Shown here: positions 26,160 through 34,929 of the stretch, piece by piece
How the letters are laid out: every line of letters begins with the position of its first letter
How positions within the stretch are numbered: the stretch's first letter is position 1
Origin: Deltaproteobacteria bacterium
Lineage (GTDB): Bacteria > Desulfobacterota > DSM-4660 > Desulfatiglandales > Desulfatiglandaceae
Reading direction: 5' to 3'
Length of the DNA: 64,000 nucleotides
Assembly: GCA_019307815.1 (NCBI GenBank)
Contig: JAFDIV010000011.1
Location: 1-64,000, forward strand
Program-made: the position numbers and the translations under genes
Notes under the pieces: model-generated
Databases searched by the model: none
What the model was told of the DNA's origin: nothing
The model's input: the letters and a program-made list of their open reading frames with translations, nothing else

Positions 26160-26601
26160 GTCAGCGCCCTCCTTGGTTTCTAGTATACCAGGAAAAAGAG
26201 TTCCATAAAAAGGCCTTTTACCTCTTTCTGCGGCTTCTCCCTTGCTTTGAAGCTCTCCGCATTGACTGAATGCTTGCCAAACAATTTGTCACAGGCTCGC
26301 CTTTTAAGGTAGAATACCTCCTAGTTCTTTTAAGAACCGAATTTTTCCATAGGTAAGGGAACGGGATGTTCTCAGTTTGGGGACAAAGGTAAACATTTAA
26401 TCCAGGATAAATTAAATAAATCTTCACCCAACGCCAGTTTTCTATTTCAGGAACGACCTCAATGGGCGATGATTTATTTTTTCCCCTTTAACCCTTAGCC
26501 TTGTACCTATCTTAGTATAGTTTCTCGAACCTTGATTGTGAAAATGACATTACGCCACAGCCTCAAGGGGGAGGGGACGGGCAAGGGGATATAAAAGCAC
26601 G
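26160..26601. other. divergent intergenic region
   Basis: About 440 bp between the divergent patatin and small-membrane-protein genes. One hairpin-like GTTCTT/AAGAAC pair lies near 26322-26335. I see no convincing gene, promoter or repeat here; a 69-codon minus-strand frame has no coding character. Confidence 0.45.
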
Positions 26602-26808
26602 ATGAATACCCGAAACTATACCAAAACATGGTGGCGATCCAAGTGGGCCTTAGTGGCCCTGTGTGTGGTGGGCCTGGGTGGAGTATTCTACGGCATGGTA
26701 TATGAAAACGATGTAATATTCGTAGTAGGCCTGATTATCGTGGCGGTGGCCTATCTTGTGATCAGAAAGCAGCTCAAGACCTCCATTAGGCAAAGAACTG
26801 AGCAATAG
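26602..26808 (+). CDS. small two-helix membrane protein
   Basis: A 68-residue protein with a basic, aromatic N-terminus (NYTKTWWRSKW) and two hydrophobic segments (about 15-33 and 38-56), ending in a basic tail. The pattern fits an inner-membrane hairpin with both ends in the cytoplasm. Not recognised. The ribosome-binding site is weak (GGGG/GGGAT region about 12 bases upstream). It sits 250 bp before the TetR regulator, with no clear link. Confidence 0.5.
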   Translation: MNTRNYTKTWWRSKWALVALCVVGLGGVFYGMVYENDVIFVVGLIIVAVAYLVIRKQLKTSIRQRTEQ

Positions 26809-27060
26809 CCCTACCCCTCTAGTAACCATTTCAGACAAGTGTTAAGCCCTCACGGATTTTCTCACTTACATGGCAATCAACCCGCACACCAAAATCTAGG
26901 CTCAAAAACAGAACTCATAAACAGTTTGCCTCGGCAAAACACACCCACACTTGAACCAAAAAGCGCCCCCATTACCCCGGCAGAGCTCTTTGATCAGGGG
27001 TGCCCTGACTCCAACACTCATCAGTGGACCGCCCGTGATTTGTGCAAGACAATGAATATT

Positions 27061-27093
27061 TTGATTGACATGTCAATCAATATCGGTTAATCA
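27061..27093 (+). promoter_or_regulatory. TetR promoter with perfect 20-bp palindromic operator
   Basis: TTGATTGACATGTCAATCAA (27061-27080) is a perfect palindrome. The -35 TTGACA (27065-27070) lies inside it and a TAATCA -10 begins 17 bp later at 27088. A copy with identical half-sites and the same position relative to -35 lies at 40254-40273. Confidence 0.75.
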
Positions 27094-27101
27094 AATTTTT
27101 T

Positions 27102-27716
27102 ATGGAACAGGAGGAACTCAAAAAACAAAAGGAAGAGGCAATTTTCCAGGCGGCCCTCAGGGTCATAAAAGAAAAAGGCTTTCATAAGGCCCGCATGGCC
27201 GATATCGCGGCTGAGGCAGGGACTTCTTACGGACTGGTGTATCACTATTTTGGCAGCAAGGAAGAACTGTTTGAGGCCATCCAACGCCGCTGGTGGGGTA
27301 AGCTATTTGAGCTTATGAAGGATCCTTCGGAATCTTCTCTTTCAGTTCCGGAAAAACTTGGTAGGATCATCGAATACTTTCTGGGCACTTATCACCACAA
27401 TCCGGAACTGGCTACCATCTTCATCACTCAAATCTCCCGCTCCACCACCAACCTTACACCTGAACGGCTCGCCCATTTCAAAGGCTTTATGGAAATGACA
27501 CAAAACGTAATCAAGGAAGGGCAAGATCAGGGTCTCTTGCGGAATGATATCCCTTCGCGCTACTTAACTTACATCTTCCTCGGATCACTGGAGACCTTTG
27601 TATCTGCAATGGTCCTGGTGGATCAAAAGATCAAAGACACGGCCCAAAAAAACAGGATTGCAAAGGGAATTCTCGAAGTCTTTTTGAATGGGGCACGAAA
27701 TCAGACAAATAAATAG
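27102..27716 (+). CDS. TetR-family transcriptional regulator
   Basis: Repressor with an N-terminal helix-turn-helix (about 12-58: FQAALRVIKEKGFHKARMAD then GTSYGLVYHYFGSKEELFEA) and a C-terminal ligand domain of the kind that binds acyl-CoAs (FadR_Bsu/PsrA-like length, 204 aa). The ATG lies at about the predicted transcription start, so the mRNA may be nearly leaderless. Its promoter contains a perfect 20-bp palindrome repeated at the second liv cluster, so it probably represses itself and that transporter. It is followed 16 bp later by acyl-CoA dehydrogenase genes on the same transcript. Inducer unknown, probably a pathway acyl-CoA. Confidence 0.88.
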   Translation: MEQEELKKQKEEAIFQAALRVIKEKGFHKARMADIAAEAGTSYGLVYHYFGSKEELFEAIQRRWWGKLFELMKDPSESSLSVPEKLGRIIEYFLGTYHHNPELATIFITQISRSTTNLTPERLAHFKGFMEMTQNVIKEGQDQGLLRNDIPSRYLTYIFLGSLETFVSAMVLVDQKIKDTAQKNRIAKGILEVFLNGARNQTNK

Positions 27717-27732
27717 GGATAAATGAAGGCTT

Positions 27733-28875
27733 ATGGAGTTTTCTTTCTCCCAAGAGCAGTTAATGTTCAAGGATCAGGTCATCCGGTTTGCCAGCAAGGA
27801 AATCGCCCCCAAAAGCCAGGACCACGACCTCAGGGGAGAGTTTGACTTTGTCTCCTTCAGGCGATTAGGTGAGTTCGGTATCTTGGGGCTCCACTTCCCC
27901 GAGGAACTGGGAGGAAGCGGAGCGGACGTGGTTACCACAGTGCTCGCAGGAGAGGCCCTTGGGGAGGCAGGTGTGGACGGGGGCCTTACACTGGCCTATG
28001 GAGCCCATACCTTCTTGTGCGCAGATACCATACTGGTGCACGGCACAGAGGGGCAACGACAAAAGTATCTCCCAAAGCTTGCATCCGGGCAATGCATTGG
28101 ATGCATGGGCCTCACTGAGCCGGGTGCAGGCTCTGATGTGGCCTCCATAACTACCCGAGCCGAAAGGAAAGGAGACCATTACATCCTCAACGGCAACAAG
28201 ATGTTCATCACCAACGGCCCTGTGGCTGATGTGGCCGTGGTCTACGCCAAGACCGAGAAGGACTTAAAGCGGGCCGGGATCTCAGCCTTTATTGTGGAAA
28301 AGGGCACCCCTGGGTTTTCAGCGGGCAAGAACCTTATCAAAATGGGTGTTAGATCTTCCCATACCTCTGAACTGATATTCGATAATTGCAAGATTCCCGT
28401 GGAAAACAGGCTAGGCCAAGAAGGGGACGGATGGCTCATGGCCCTTCAGACTGTTGAATGGGACCGCAGTGCCCTTCTTGCTCCCTTTATTGGGGGCATG
28501 ACTTACGTGCTCAAGAAATGCGCCCGCTATGCAAAGGAGCGGTATCAGTTCGGCAGACCCATCGCCCAGTTCCAGGCCATCAAACACAAGCTGGCCGATA
28601 TCAAGATCTTTATCGAGGCGGCCCGCTCCCTCTGCTACAGGATCGCGTGGTGCAAAGACCAGGGCCGGCCCCTGAACCATCTGGAGGCGGCTGTGGCAAA
28701 GTTGTTTGTGGGAGACTGGTCCCTTGGCCCTGCAAATGATGCCATGATGCTGCATGGAGGGTACGGCTATTGCCATGAATACGAGGTGGAACGCTATTTC
28801 CGCGACAGCCGGCTGGCTCCCATTGGCGGTGGAACCTCTGATATTCAAAAACGCATTATCCAGAAATTGCTCTAG
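27733..28875 (+). CDS. acyl-CoA dehydrogenase with Asp at the usual Glu site
   Basis: FAD-dependent alpha,beta-dehydrogenation of an acyl-CoA, 380 residues. Family motifs are GCMGLTEPGAGSDVASITTR and the C-terminal MLHGGYGYCHEYEVERYFRD. The YEGT-type base is replaced (IGGGTSDIQ), as in isovaleryl/long-chain enzymes that use a Glu in an ERL motif. Here that site reads EWDRSALLA, so Asp replaces Glu. Asp bases occur in some cyclic-acyl-CoA dehydrogenases of anaerobes, which makes a cyclic substrate worth considering. It lies next to a second, divergent homologue, so a heteromer is possible. Confidence 0.88.
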   Translation: MEFSFSQEQLMFKDQVIRFASKEIAPKSQDHDLRGEFDFVSFRRLGEFGILGLHFPEELGGSGADVVTTVLAGEALGEAGVDGGLTLAYGAHTFLCADTILVHGTEGQRQKYLPKLASGQCIGCMGLTEPGAGSDVASITTRAERKGDHYILNGNKMFITNGPVADVAVVYAKTEKDLKRAGISAFIVEKGTPGFSAGKNLIKMGVRSSHTSELIFDNCKIPVENRLGQEGDGWLMALQTVEWDRSALLAPFIGGMTYVLKKCARYAKERYQFGRPIAQFQAIKHKLADIKIFIEAARSLCYRIAWCKDQGRPLNHLEAAVAKLFVGDWSLGPANDAMMLHGGYGYCHEYEVERYFRDSRLAPIGGGTSDIQKRIIQKLL

Positions 28876-28884
28876 AGGGCTCAT

Positions 28885-30015
28885 ATGGATTTTGACTTGG
28901 GCAAAGAAGAAAGGCATATCTGTGAGCAATTGAGTCAATTGGACCAGGCTGAGCTATCCGCCTACATGGATATCCTGAGATCCCAGGATATTGCTGAGGC
29001 CAGAGGCGCAATGCTTCACGGGTTTAGTGCCATTAAAGGCACAGGGTACGTGGGATTTGTGTTTGACGGCAAGGGTATGGGGCCAGCAGTTACCGCAGTG
29101 AGGGAAAAGCTGGCCACTGTCTCAACCCCCCTTTTCCTTTCGCTGGAGGCAGGAAACGGCCTACTTGTGCGCTTGCTAAAGCAGTACGGGGCCGAAAAAC
29201 AACAGGACCAGCTCCTTTCCGCCCTAGTCTCGTGTAAGGCGATAGGATCTGTAGCCGTGATCGAGGAGCATGGAAACATAGAGAACAATCCCTTTCAGTC
29301 CGCACTCGTAAAAGAAAAGGAAAAATTTGTACTTTCGGGCCGAAAATGGTTTGTGATCAATGCGCCGATGGCTGATTGGATCGCTGTAGCCTGCGCCATG
29401 GAGGAGACCTTTGCGTTTGCCCTGGTCCCTGGTAATGCACATGGTCTGTCCATCGGGCCGAGACTTTCCCTTATGGGTCTAGAAGGAACCCCCTTCTATT
29501 CCATAGACTTGAATCATGTTACCGTTTCTCCTGGCCAAGTGATTGGGCCATTGGACTCGCCCCAAGCCCTGAGACAACTTCGCCGCTGGGAAGACGAGAT
29601 CCTTGTTTCCGCATCCCTGGGAATCATGCGCAGGGCCTATGAATCTGCCCGGGACCATGCCAAATCCCACAAGTGCGGGGGCAAGCCATTGGTGGTGTAT
29701 CAGGAAATAGGCTTTAAACTGGCTGAGATGCTCACCCTCCTTCAAACAGCCCAATTGCTGGCCTACAGGGCGGCATGGATGGCAAAAGTCGGGGACAGGG
29801 AGGCAGATGTGGTGCTCCACTGCGCAAAGGTTTTCTGTGCCGAATCAGCTGAAAAAATCGCAAGTGGTGCTGTACAAATCCTGGGGGGCCAAGGCCTAGT
29901 TCGTGGTAATCCTGCTGAACAGGCCTACCGGGATGCCAAATATATCCACATTGCAGGAATATCCACAGAACGCTCCCGCATGAAAATAGGCGACAGGGTC
30001 CTTGAGGTTTATTGA
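28885..30015 (+). CDS. divergent acyl-CoA dehydrogenase homologue
   Basis: A 376-residue acyl-CoA dehydrogenase fold that has lost several hallmarks. The TEPGAGSD flavin motif is replaced by IEEHGNIENNPF. The C-terminal YEGTSE segment reads IHIAGISTE, without that Glu. A Glu remains where isovaleryl-type enzymes keep their base (RRWEDEILVSASLG), though the following Arg is Asp. The start lies nine bases after the previous homologue's stop. In actinobacterial steroid degradation, pairs of unequal homologues form one active heterotetramer; this pair may do the same, with this chain as the less catalytic partner (inference). Confidence 0.8.
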   Translation: MDFDLGKEERHICEQLSQLDQAELSAYMDILRSQDIAEARGAMLHGFSAIKGTGYVGFVFDGKGMGPAVTAVREKLATVSTPLFLSLEAGNGLLVRLLKQYGAEKQQDQLLSALVSCKAIGSVAVIEEHGNIENNPFQSALVKEKEKFVLSGRKWFVINAPMADWIAVACAMEETFAFALVPGNAHGLSIGPRLSLMGLEGTPFYSIDLNHVTVSPGQVIGPLDSPQALRQLRRWEDEILVSASLGIMRRAYESARDHAKSHKCGGKPLVVYQEIGFKLAEMLTLLQTAQLLAYRAAWMAKVGDREADVVLHCAKVFCAESAEKIASGAVQILGGQGLVRGNPAEQAYRDAKYIHIAGISTERSRMKIGDRVLEVY

Positions 30016-30016
30016 A

Positions 30017-31633
30017 ATGGAAGTCATTGAGACCAGAATCGATACGAGCAGTGAAGAGTACCACAGAAACTACGAGGCCATGGAGGCCTTGGTGGCCAAA
30101 CTCCAGAAAGAGCTTCGAATCGCTCGGGAGGATCGCTCCGAAAAGGCCAAGGCCCGTCTTGCTCAACAGAACAAACTCCCTGTTCGAAAACGTCTTGAGC
30201 TTCTCCTTGACCCCAACACCCCCTTTCTGGAAATAGCCCCCCTCGCCGCCCGCGGCATGTACGATGGCAAAATCCATGGAGCCGGGATCGTATCTGGCAT
30301 TGGCGTGGTGGAGGGGCGTGAAGTGGTGATCCACGCCAATGACCCCATGATCAAGGGCGGCACCATCTATCCCATGGGCGTAAAAAAGGGTTTGCGCACC
30401 CAGGCCATTGCCATGGAAAATCGCCTGCCCATCATCTATCTTGTGGACTCAGGTGGGGCCTACCTGCCCCTTCAATCAGAAATCTTCCCTGACGCGGACG
30501 ACGGAGGCCGCATCTTTTACAATCAAGCGGTTATGTCCAAGATGGGGATCCCTCAAATCTGTGGGGTTATGGGGCTTTGTACGGCCGGGGCCGCTTACAT
30601 CCCGGCCATGAGCGACGAGGTGGTACACGTCAAGGGCACAGGTGCCATTTTTTTAGGTGGCCCGCCCTTGGTAAAAGCGGCCACGGGTGAAGAGGTCACG
30701 GCGGACGAACTGGGCGGTGCCTCAGTCCATTGCAGGGAATCGGGTGTGTCGGATTATTTTGCAGAGGACGATGCCCACTGTATTCAACTGATTCGGCAGA
30801 TCGTAAGGGCCCTTCCACCACCTAATAAAACGAAAATAGGTCGGCGGGAGCCAAGGCCGCCTCTTTATGACCCCAAGGAAATCTACGGGATCGTCCCGGA
30901 AAAGATCAGCACCCCGTATGATGTGCGAGAGGTGATAGCCCGTATGGTGGACGCAAGTGAATTCCTGGAATTCAAGACCCTGTACGGCCCGACACTGGTG
31001 TGCGGATGGGCATATATCCATGGGTATCCCGTGGGCATCCTAGGCAATAATGGTGTGCTGTTCTCGGATAGTGCTCTCAAGGCAACCCAGTTTATCCAGC
31101 TCTGCGATAAGCGGGGAATCCCGTTACTGTTCCTTCAAAACATCAGCGGCTATATCATCGGCAGGGAATACGAAAAGGGCGGCATCACCAAAGACGGCCA
31201 TAAGATGGTTAATGCAGTGGCCACGGCAACGGTTCCAAAGTTTACGGTCATAATCGGGGCCTCCTTCGGAGCTGGAAACTACGGCATGTGTGGCCGCGCA
31301 TACTCCCCTCGCTTTCTCTGGATGTGGCCCAATGCACAAATCGGGGTCATGGGAGGGGAACAGGCCGCTGATGTTATGGTTACCGTAAAAAACGACCAAC
31401 TGGCTAGGGAAGGGAAACCCCCTCTGACCGAAGAGCAGGTTCGCCAGATAAGGGAGCCCATTATTGCTGCGGCCCTCAAAGAAGGTGATGCGTGGTATTC
31501 CACGGCTAACATGTGGGACGACGGCATCCTAGACCCGGCAAAGACAAGGGACGTGCTTGGCCTTGCCATCTCCACTGCCTTGAATGCCCCTATACGGGAT
31601 GATGTGTACGGGTATGGCACGTTTAGGATGTAG
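30017..31633 (+). CDS. acyl-CoA carboxylase carboxyltransferase subunit (methylcrotonyl-CoA type)
   Basis: Transfers CO2 from carboxybiotin to an acyl-CoA. It is a double crotonase fold of about 538 residues. The N-half has GAGIVSGIGVVEGREVVIHA and the acyl-binding CGVMGLCTAGAAYIPAMSDE. The LGGASVHCRESGVSDYFAED stretch is typical of methylcrotonyl- and geranyl-CoA carboxylases rather than propionyl-CoA carboxylase. The C-half has QNISGYIIGREYEKGGITK. The ATG at 30017 is preferred over a TTG at 30002. The biotin carboxylase and carrier are encoded directly downstream. It probably carboxylates a beta-branched enoyl-CoA. Confidence 0.88.
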   Translation: MEVIETRIDTSSEEYHRNYEAMEALVAKLQKELRIAREDRSEKAKARLAQQNKLPVRKRLELLLDPNTPFLEIAPLAARGMYDGKIHGAGIVSGIGVVEGREVVIHANDPMIKGGTIYPMGVKKGLRTQAIAMENRLPIIYLVDSGGAYLPLQSEIFPDADDGGRIFYNQAVMSKMGIPQICGVMGLCTAGAAYIPAMSDEVVHVKGTGAIFLGGPPLVKAATGEEVTADELGGASVHCRESGVSDYFAEDDAHCIQLIRQIVRALPPPNKTKIGRREPRPPLYDPKEIYGIVPEKISTPYDVREVIARMVDASEFLEFKTLYGPTLVCGWAYIHGYPVGILGNNGVLFSDSALKATQFIQLCDKRGIPLLFLQNISGYIIGREYEKGGITKDGHKMVNAVATATVPKFTVIIGASFGAGNYGMCGRAYSPRFLWMWPNAQIGVMGGEQAADVMVTVKNDQLAREGKPPLTEEQVRQIREPIIAAALKEGDAWYSTANMWDDGILDPAKTRDVLGLAISTALNAPIRDDVYGYGTFRM

Positions 31634-31689
31634 AAAGTTGTAAGTGAGCTAAAGTGCCTAGAGTGATCTAGAGTTAGGGGTAAGTTAGG
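31634..31689 (+). repeat. 7-bp-periodic degenerate array (no four-helix gene)
   Basis: A run of about eight degenerate heptads starting right after the carboxyltransferase stop codon. Positions 31643-31664 are identical to 55120-55141, 23 kb away, next to a four-helix-bundle gene; here no such gene is present and the array stands alone between two carboxylase genes. Confidence 0.65.
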
Positions 31690-31696
31690 ATTGGGC

Positions 31697-33178
31697 ATGT
31701 TTAAAAAGATCCTAGTTGCTAACCGCGGAGAGATAGCCGTACGTATCATGCGTACGTGCAAAGAAATGGGCATAGAGACCGTGGCGGTCTACTCTGAATC
31801 AGACGAGCTTGCCCTACATGTCCTGGAATCTGATCAGGCTGTTGCCATTGGGCCTGCTGAGCCGTCAGAGAGCTACTTGAATATTCCCAAGATCATTGAA
31901 GCTGCTAAGGAGACAAAGGCCGAAGCCATCCATCCCGGTTACGGTTTCCTTGCTGAAAACCCGGCCTTTGCCAAGGCCTGTGAACAGGCTGGGATTGTCT
32001 TTATCGGCCCTCCTGCAAAGGTCATTGAGGATCTGGGGAATAAAACTGTGGCCCGCCAGATGATGCAGGAGGCAGGTGTGCCCGTCATACCGGGAATGCT
32101 GGAGGCCACCACCGATATGGAGCGAATCCGCCGGGAAGCTGACCAGATAGGGTACCCTATCCTCATCAAGGCCGCATCAGGAGGTGGGGGGAAAGGGATG
32201 CGTGTAGTTCAGGACCCAGCACAGATGGAAGATGTCTGCATGTCCGCCATAAGTGAGGCGGAAAAGGCCTTTGGAGATGGATCAATCTATCTTGAAAAAT
32301 TCCTAGACCGGCCCAGGCACGTGGAATTCCAGATCCTGGCTGATAGCCACGGAAATGTAGTCCACCTGTTTGAGAGGGAATGCTCCATACAACGCCGCCA
32401 CCAGAAGATCATCGAGGAAACCCCTTCCCCTGCGCTCACACCTTGGCTTTGCGATGAAATGGGGGAAGCGGCTGTCACGGCTGCCAAGGTATCGGGCTAT
32501 GTAAATGCTGGAACCGTAGAGTTCATGCTGGAGCCCTCAGGCCGATTCTATTTTTTGGAAGTCAACACACGGCTTCAAGTAGAGCACCCCATCACTGAAT
32601 TGACCACTGGACTGGATTTGGTCAGACACCAATTGGAAATCGCAAGCGGCAACCCCCTCTCTTTTGGCCAGGATGCTGTGATGCACCGGGGCCACGCCAT
32701 TGAATGCAGAATCTATGCAGAAGATCCAGCGGCAGACTTTTTCCCTTGCCCTGGTAAAATAACAGGTTATCAAGAACCCACGGGACCAGGTATTCGCATA
32801 GATTCCGGTGTATATAATGGCTATGAAGTCCCCATGGAATATGACCCCATACTGAGCAAACTCATCGTGGTTGCAGAGACCAGAGAACTGGCCCGCCAAA
32901 AAATGATACGCGCCCTTGAAAACTACCAAATAACCGGTATCACCACTACTATTCCCTTTCTCTTGGAGGTGATAAAATCGCTCCCTTACACAAAGGCCGA
33001 TACTTCCATTGATTTTGTGGAAAGGTACTTTTCTAAGTGGCAGCCAAATAAAGACTACCTTGACGTGGCCGCAGTTGCCTACCTTATTGCCGAGCTCGAA
33101 TCATCCAAATGGCCACAGGACACACAACAAAAAGGCCTTCCAACACCATGGCAGAGCCTCGGGGCATGGACGCTGTAA
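31697..33178 (+). CDS. biotin carboxylase subunit of acyl-CoA carboxylase
   Basis: ATP-dependent carboxylation of carrier-bound biotin, with an ATP-grasp fold. The biotin-carboxylase N-domain starts KILVANRGEIAVRIMRTCKE. The glycine loop is KAASGGGGKGMRVV, and the catalytic ERECSIQRRHQKIIEE and EVNTRLQVEHPITEL motifs are intact. I prefer the ATG at 31697 over a TTG six bases earlier. At about 493 residues it goes some 45 past a minimal biotin carboxylase, ending in LPTPWQSLGAWTL. That resembles the P-W...G-W junction before the biotin region in methylcrotonyl-CoA carboxylase alpha chains, so this is probably an alpha chain split into two genes. Confidence 0.9.
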   Translation: MFKKILVANRGEIAVRIMRTCKEMGIETVAVYSESDELALHVLESDQAVAIGPAEPSESYLNIPKIIEAAKETKAEAIHPGYGFLAENPAFAKACEQAGIVFIGPPAKVIEDLGNKTVARQMMQEAGVPVIPGMLEATTDMERIRREADQIGYPILIKAASGGGGKGMRVVQDPAQMEDVCMSAISEAEKAFGDGSIYLEKFLDRPRHVEFQILADSHGNVVHLFERECSIQRRHQKIIEETPSPALTPWLCDEMGEAAVTAAKVSGYVNAGTVEFMLEPSGRFYFLEVNTRLQVEHPITELTTGLDLVRHQLEIASGNPLSFGQDAVMHRGHAIECRIYAEDPAADFFPCPGKITGYQEPTGPGIRIDSGVYNGYEVPMEYDPILSKLIVVAETRELARQKMIRALENYQITGITTTIPFLLEVIKSLPYTKADTSIDFVERYFSKWQPNKDYLDVAAVAYLIAELESSKWPQDTQQKGLPTPWQSLGAWTL

Positions 33179-33729
33179 CAGAAGGGATAGCTAAGAGGAA
33201 AACGTTGTTAAAATATCTTTTAAAAATAGGAGATCAGATCAAGACAATCCAGGCAGACTTGACACCAGGGCAGCGTAAGGGCTCTGTGGACATTGACGGG
33301 GTCCGTTTGGATGTAAGTTTTTGTCCAGTGGGGAATAACCGCTATCATATTATGATTGATGGGCGGCCTTACAACGTATGGATCAACACCCATGACCACG
33401 GAAAACAGATCTTTGTGAACGGTTACACCTTAACAGTGGAAGATGTGACGCATGCCAAAAGTGGACGGCCGCGCCGAAAGCCCCTTGAAGAGACACCTTC
33501 AAATGTGACCCCTCCCATGCCTTCTGTGGTGGTTAGGGTAATGGTACGAGAAGGCGAACGCGTGGAAAAGGGGCAGGGCCTTGTGGTAGTGACCGCAATG
33601 AAGATGGAGACCACTTTAAAAGCACCTTATTCTGGTATTGTTCAAAAGGTCAACACACAAGTAAATGCCAAGGTTATGCCAGGGGACATCTTGGTGGAAA
33701 TCCAAAAAGAGGACAGCGGCCATGACTGA
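33166..33729 (+). CDS. biotin carboxyl carrier subunit, split-off alpha-chain C-terminus
   Basis: Carries the biotin that shuttles CO2 between carboxylase and carboxyltransferase. The last 75 residues are a biotinyl domain with the modified Lys in TAMKMETT. The preceding part (about 15-100) resembles the beta-rich BT domain that docks alpha to beta chains. The start is uncertain: the ATG at 33166 overlaps the carboxylase gene by 13 bp, and an ATG at 33109 would overlap by 70 bp with the extra part looking like shadow of the carboxylase frame. It overlaps the enoyl-CoA hydratase gene by eight bases. Confidence 0.85.
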   Translation: MDAVTEGIAKRKTLLKYLLKIGDQIKTIQADLTPGQRKGSVDIDGVRLDVSFCPVGNNRYHIMIDGRPYNVWINTHDHGKQIFVNGYTLTVEDVTHAKSGRPRRKPLEETPSNVTPPMPSVVVRVMVREGERVEKGQGLVVVTAMKMETTLKAPYSGIVQKVNTQVNAKVMPGDILVEIQKEDSGHD

Positions 33730-34498
33730 TCATCTACTTTACGAGCTCCGAGGACATGCTGCATATCTCACCATCAACCGACAAGATCGTAGAAATGCCA
33801 TCACCCAAGAGATGATCCAGGGCTTGATGGAGCATCTCAACCGGATAGATGGAGATCCGGAAGTAAGGGCCATTTGTATCACCGGCGCGGGCGACAAAAT
33901 ATTCTGTTCCGGCGCAGATCTTGGGCTAACCCTTGCCGGAGAGGATGGACACCGATTGGCAGGGGCCAAGAGCTATGCCGAGCTTCTCAAAAAAATGACG
34001 GAGTTTGGAAAGCCCCTAGTGGCCCGTGTCAACGGGCCTTGCCTGGCCGGAGGGCTGGGACTAATGCTTGCCTGTGATCTGGTTATTGCGCGCGATGACG
34101 CCTATTTCTGCACCCCTGAGGTCAATGTGGGTATTTTTCCCATGATGGTGGGGGCACTATTGTTGCGCCACGTTGGGGTCAAGAAGACAATGGATATGGT
34201 GCTTACAGGACGAAAGGTTTCCGCGCCCGAAGCCGCTGCAATGGGATTGATTACTCGATCTGTGCCTCCTGAACGATTGGATCAGGAGGTGGAAGACTTA
34301 CTTGCCGGCCTTACACAAAAAAGTCCCATTGGGATTCGTATAGGTAAACAAGCCTTCAGGGCTGTCTGGGATCTGCCCTTTGAACAGGCAGTGGATTCCC
34401 TGTGCGAGGCACTGGGCAATGTACTTTCAACAGAGGATGCCGCTGAGGGGATGAAGGCGTTTTTAGAGAAGAGAAGACCGGAGTTTAAGGGACGTTAA
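33722..34498 (+). CDS. enoyl-CoA hydratase/isomerase (crotonase) family protein
   Basis: Hydrates an enoyl-CoA; in this context it is comparable to the methylglutaconyl-CoA hydratase of leucine/terpenoid catabolism. Crotonase motifs include ITGAGDKIFCSGADLG (oxyanion hole) and VARVNGPCLAGGLGLMLACD (second oxyanion NH). The first catalytic Glu position of classical hydratases is replaced (LAGGLGLMLAC), and the second region reads FCTPEVNVGIFPM with Glu present. The ATG at 33722 with GAGG upstream is used; the frame to 33665 lies within the biotin carrier gene. 258 residues, a normal length. A heptad array begins at its stop codon. Confidence 0.87.
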   Translation: MTDHLLYELRGHAAYLTINRQDRRNAITQEMIQGLMEHLNRIDGDPEVRAICITGAGDKIFCSGADLGLTLAGEDGHRLAGAKSYAELLKKMTEFGKPLVARVNGPCLAGGLGLMLACDLVIARDDAYFCTPEVNVGIFPMMVGALLLRHVGVKKTMDMVLTGRKVSAPEAAAMGLITRSVPPERLDQEVEDLLAGLTQKSPIGIRIGKQAFRAVWDLPFEQAVDSLCEALGNVLSTEDAAEGMKAFLEKRRPEFKGR

Positions 34499-34528
34499 CC
34501 GTTGACCGTTCACCGTTGACTGTTGATC
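34494..34528 (+). repeat. heptad array, left arm around the four-helix-bundle gene
   Basis: Five 7-bp units in perfect register, variants of GTTGACC such as GTTCACC and GTTGATC. The first unit overlaps the stop codon of the enoyl-CoA hydratase. An inverted array of the same family lies at 34930-34957, beyond the four-helix-bundle gene. Confidence 0.75.
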
Positions 34529-34561
34529 CATACAACCTGCGAGGGGGATTCATAAGTCAAC

Positions 34562-34918
34562 ATGAAAGAGTTCAACTTCGAAAAGCTTGATATTTACCAA
34601 GATGCACTGAATTTTGTTGATCGGATTTACATGGCAACCCAGCAGTTTCCCGATAGGGAAAAATTCGGCTTGGTAGACCAACTCAGAAGAGCAGCGACAT
34701 CCATACCTTGCAACATAGCGGAAGGTAGTAGTAGGACCAAAAGGGATTTTGTTCGTTTTCTCAACATAGCACTAAGCTCTACCTACGAATGCCTGCCTCT
34801 TCTGGAAATTTCGAGAAGAAGGGGCTATCTGGACGAAGAAACCTTTGACCCATTAGTCGACGATTTACATATGATCTCAGCCAAGATCAGTGCGCTAAAA
34901 AGAAGCCTGATCAAATAA
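34562..34918 (+). CDS. four-helix-bundle protein (23S rRNA intervening-sequence/S23 type)
   Basis: A 118-residue all-helical protein of the family first found inside intervening sequences of bacterial 23S rRNA genes and related to the Avd accessory protein of diversity-generating retroelements. Typical parts are FEKLDIYQDALNFVDRIYMA, then FGLVDQLRRAATSIPCNIAE with the following GSSRTKRDFVRFLNIALSS. Function is unknown; nucleic-acid binding is suspected. It interrupts an otherwise tight catabolic operon and is bracketed by inverted heptad arrays, which suggests a small inserted cassette. Confidence 0.85.
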   Translation: MKEFNFEKLDIYQDALNFVDRIYMATQQFPDREKFGLVDQLRRAATSIPCNIAEGSSRTKRDFVRFLNIALSSTYECLPLLEISRRRGYLDEETFDPLVDDLHMISAKISALKRSLIK

Positions 34919-34929
34919 TTGCTTTCTGC

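Noticed and set aside
26218-26427. 69-codon minus-strand frame upstream of the patatin gene
   Set aside because: No ribosome-binding site, basic random-looking C-terminus and no recognised motif.
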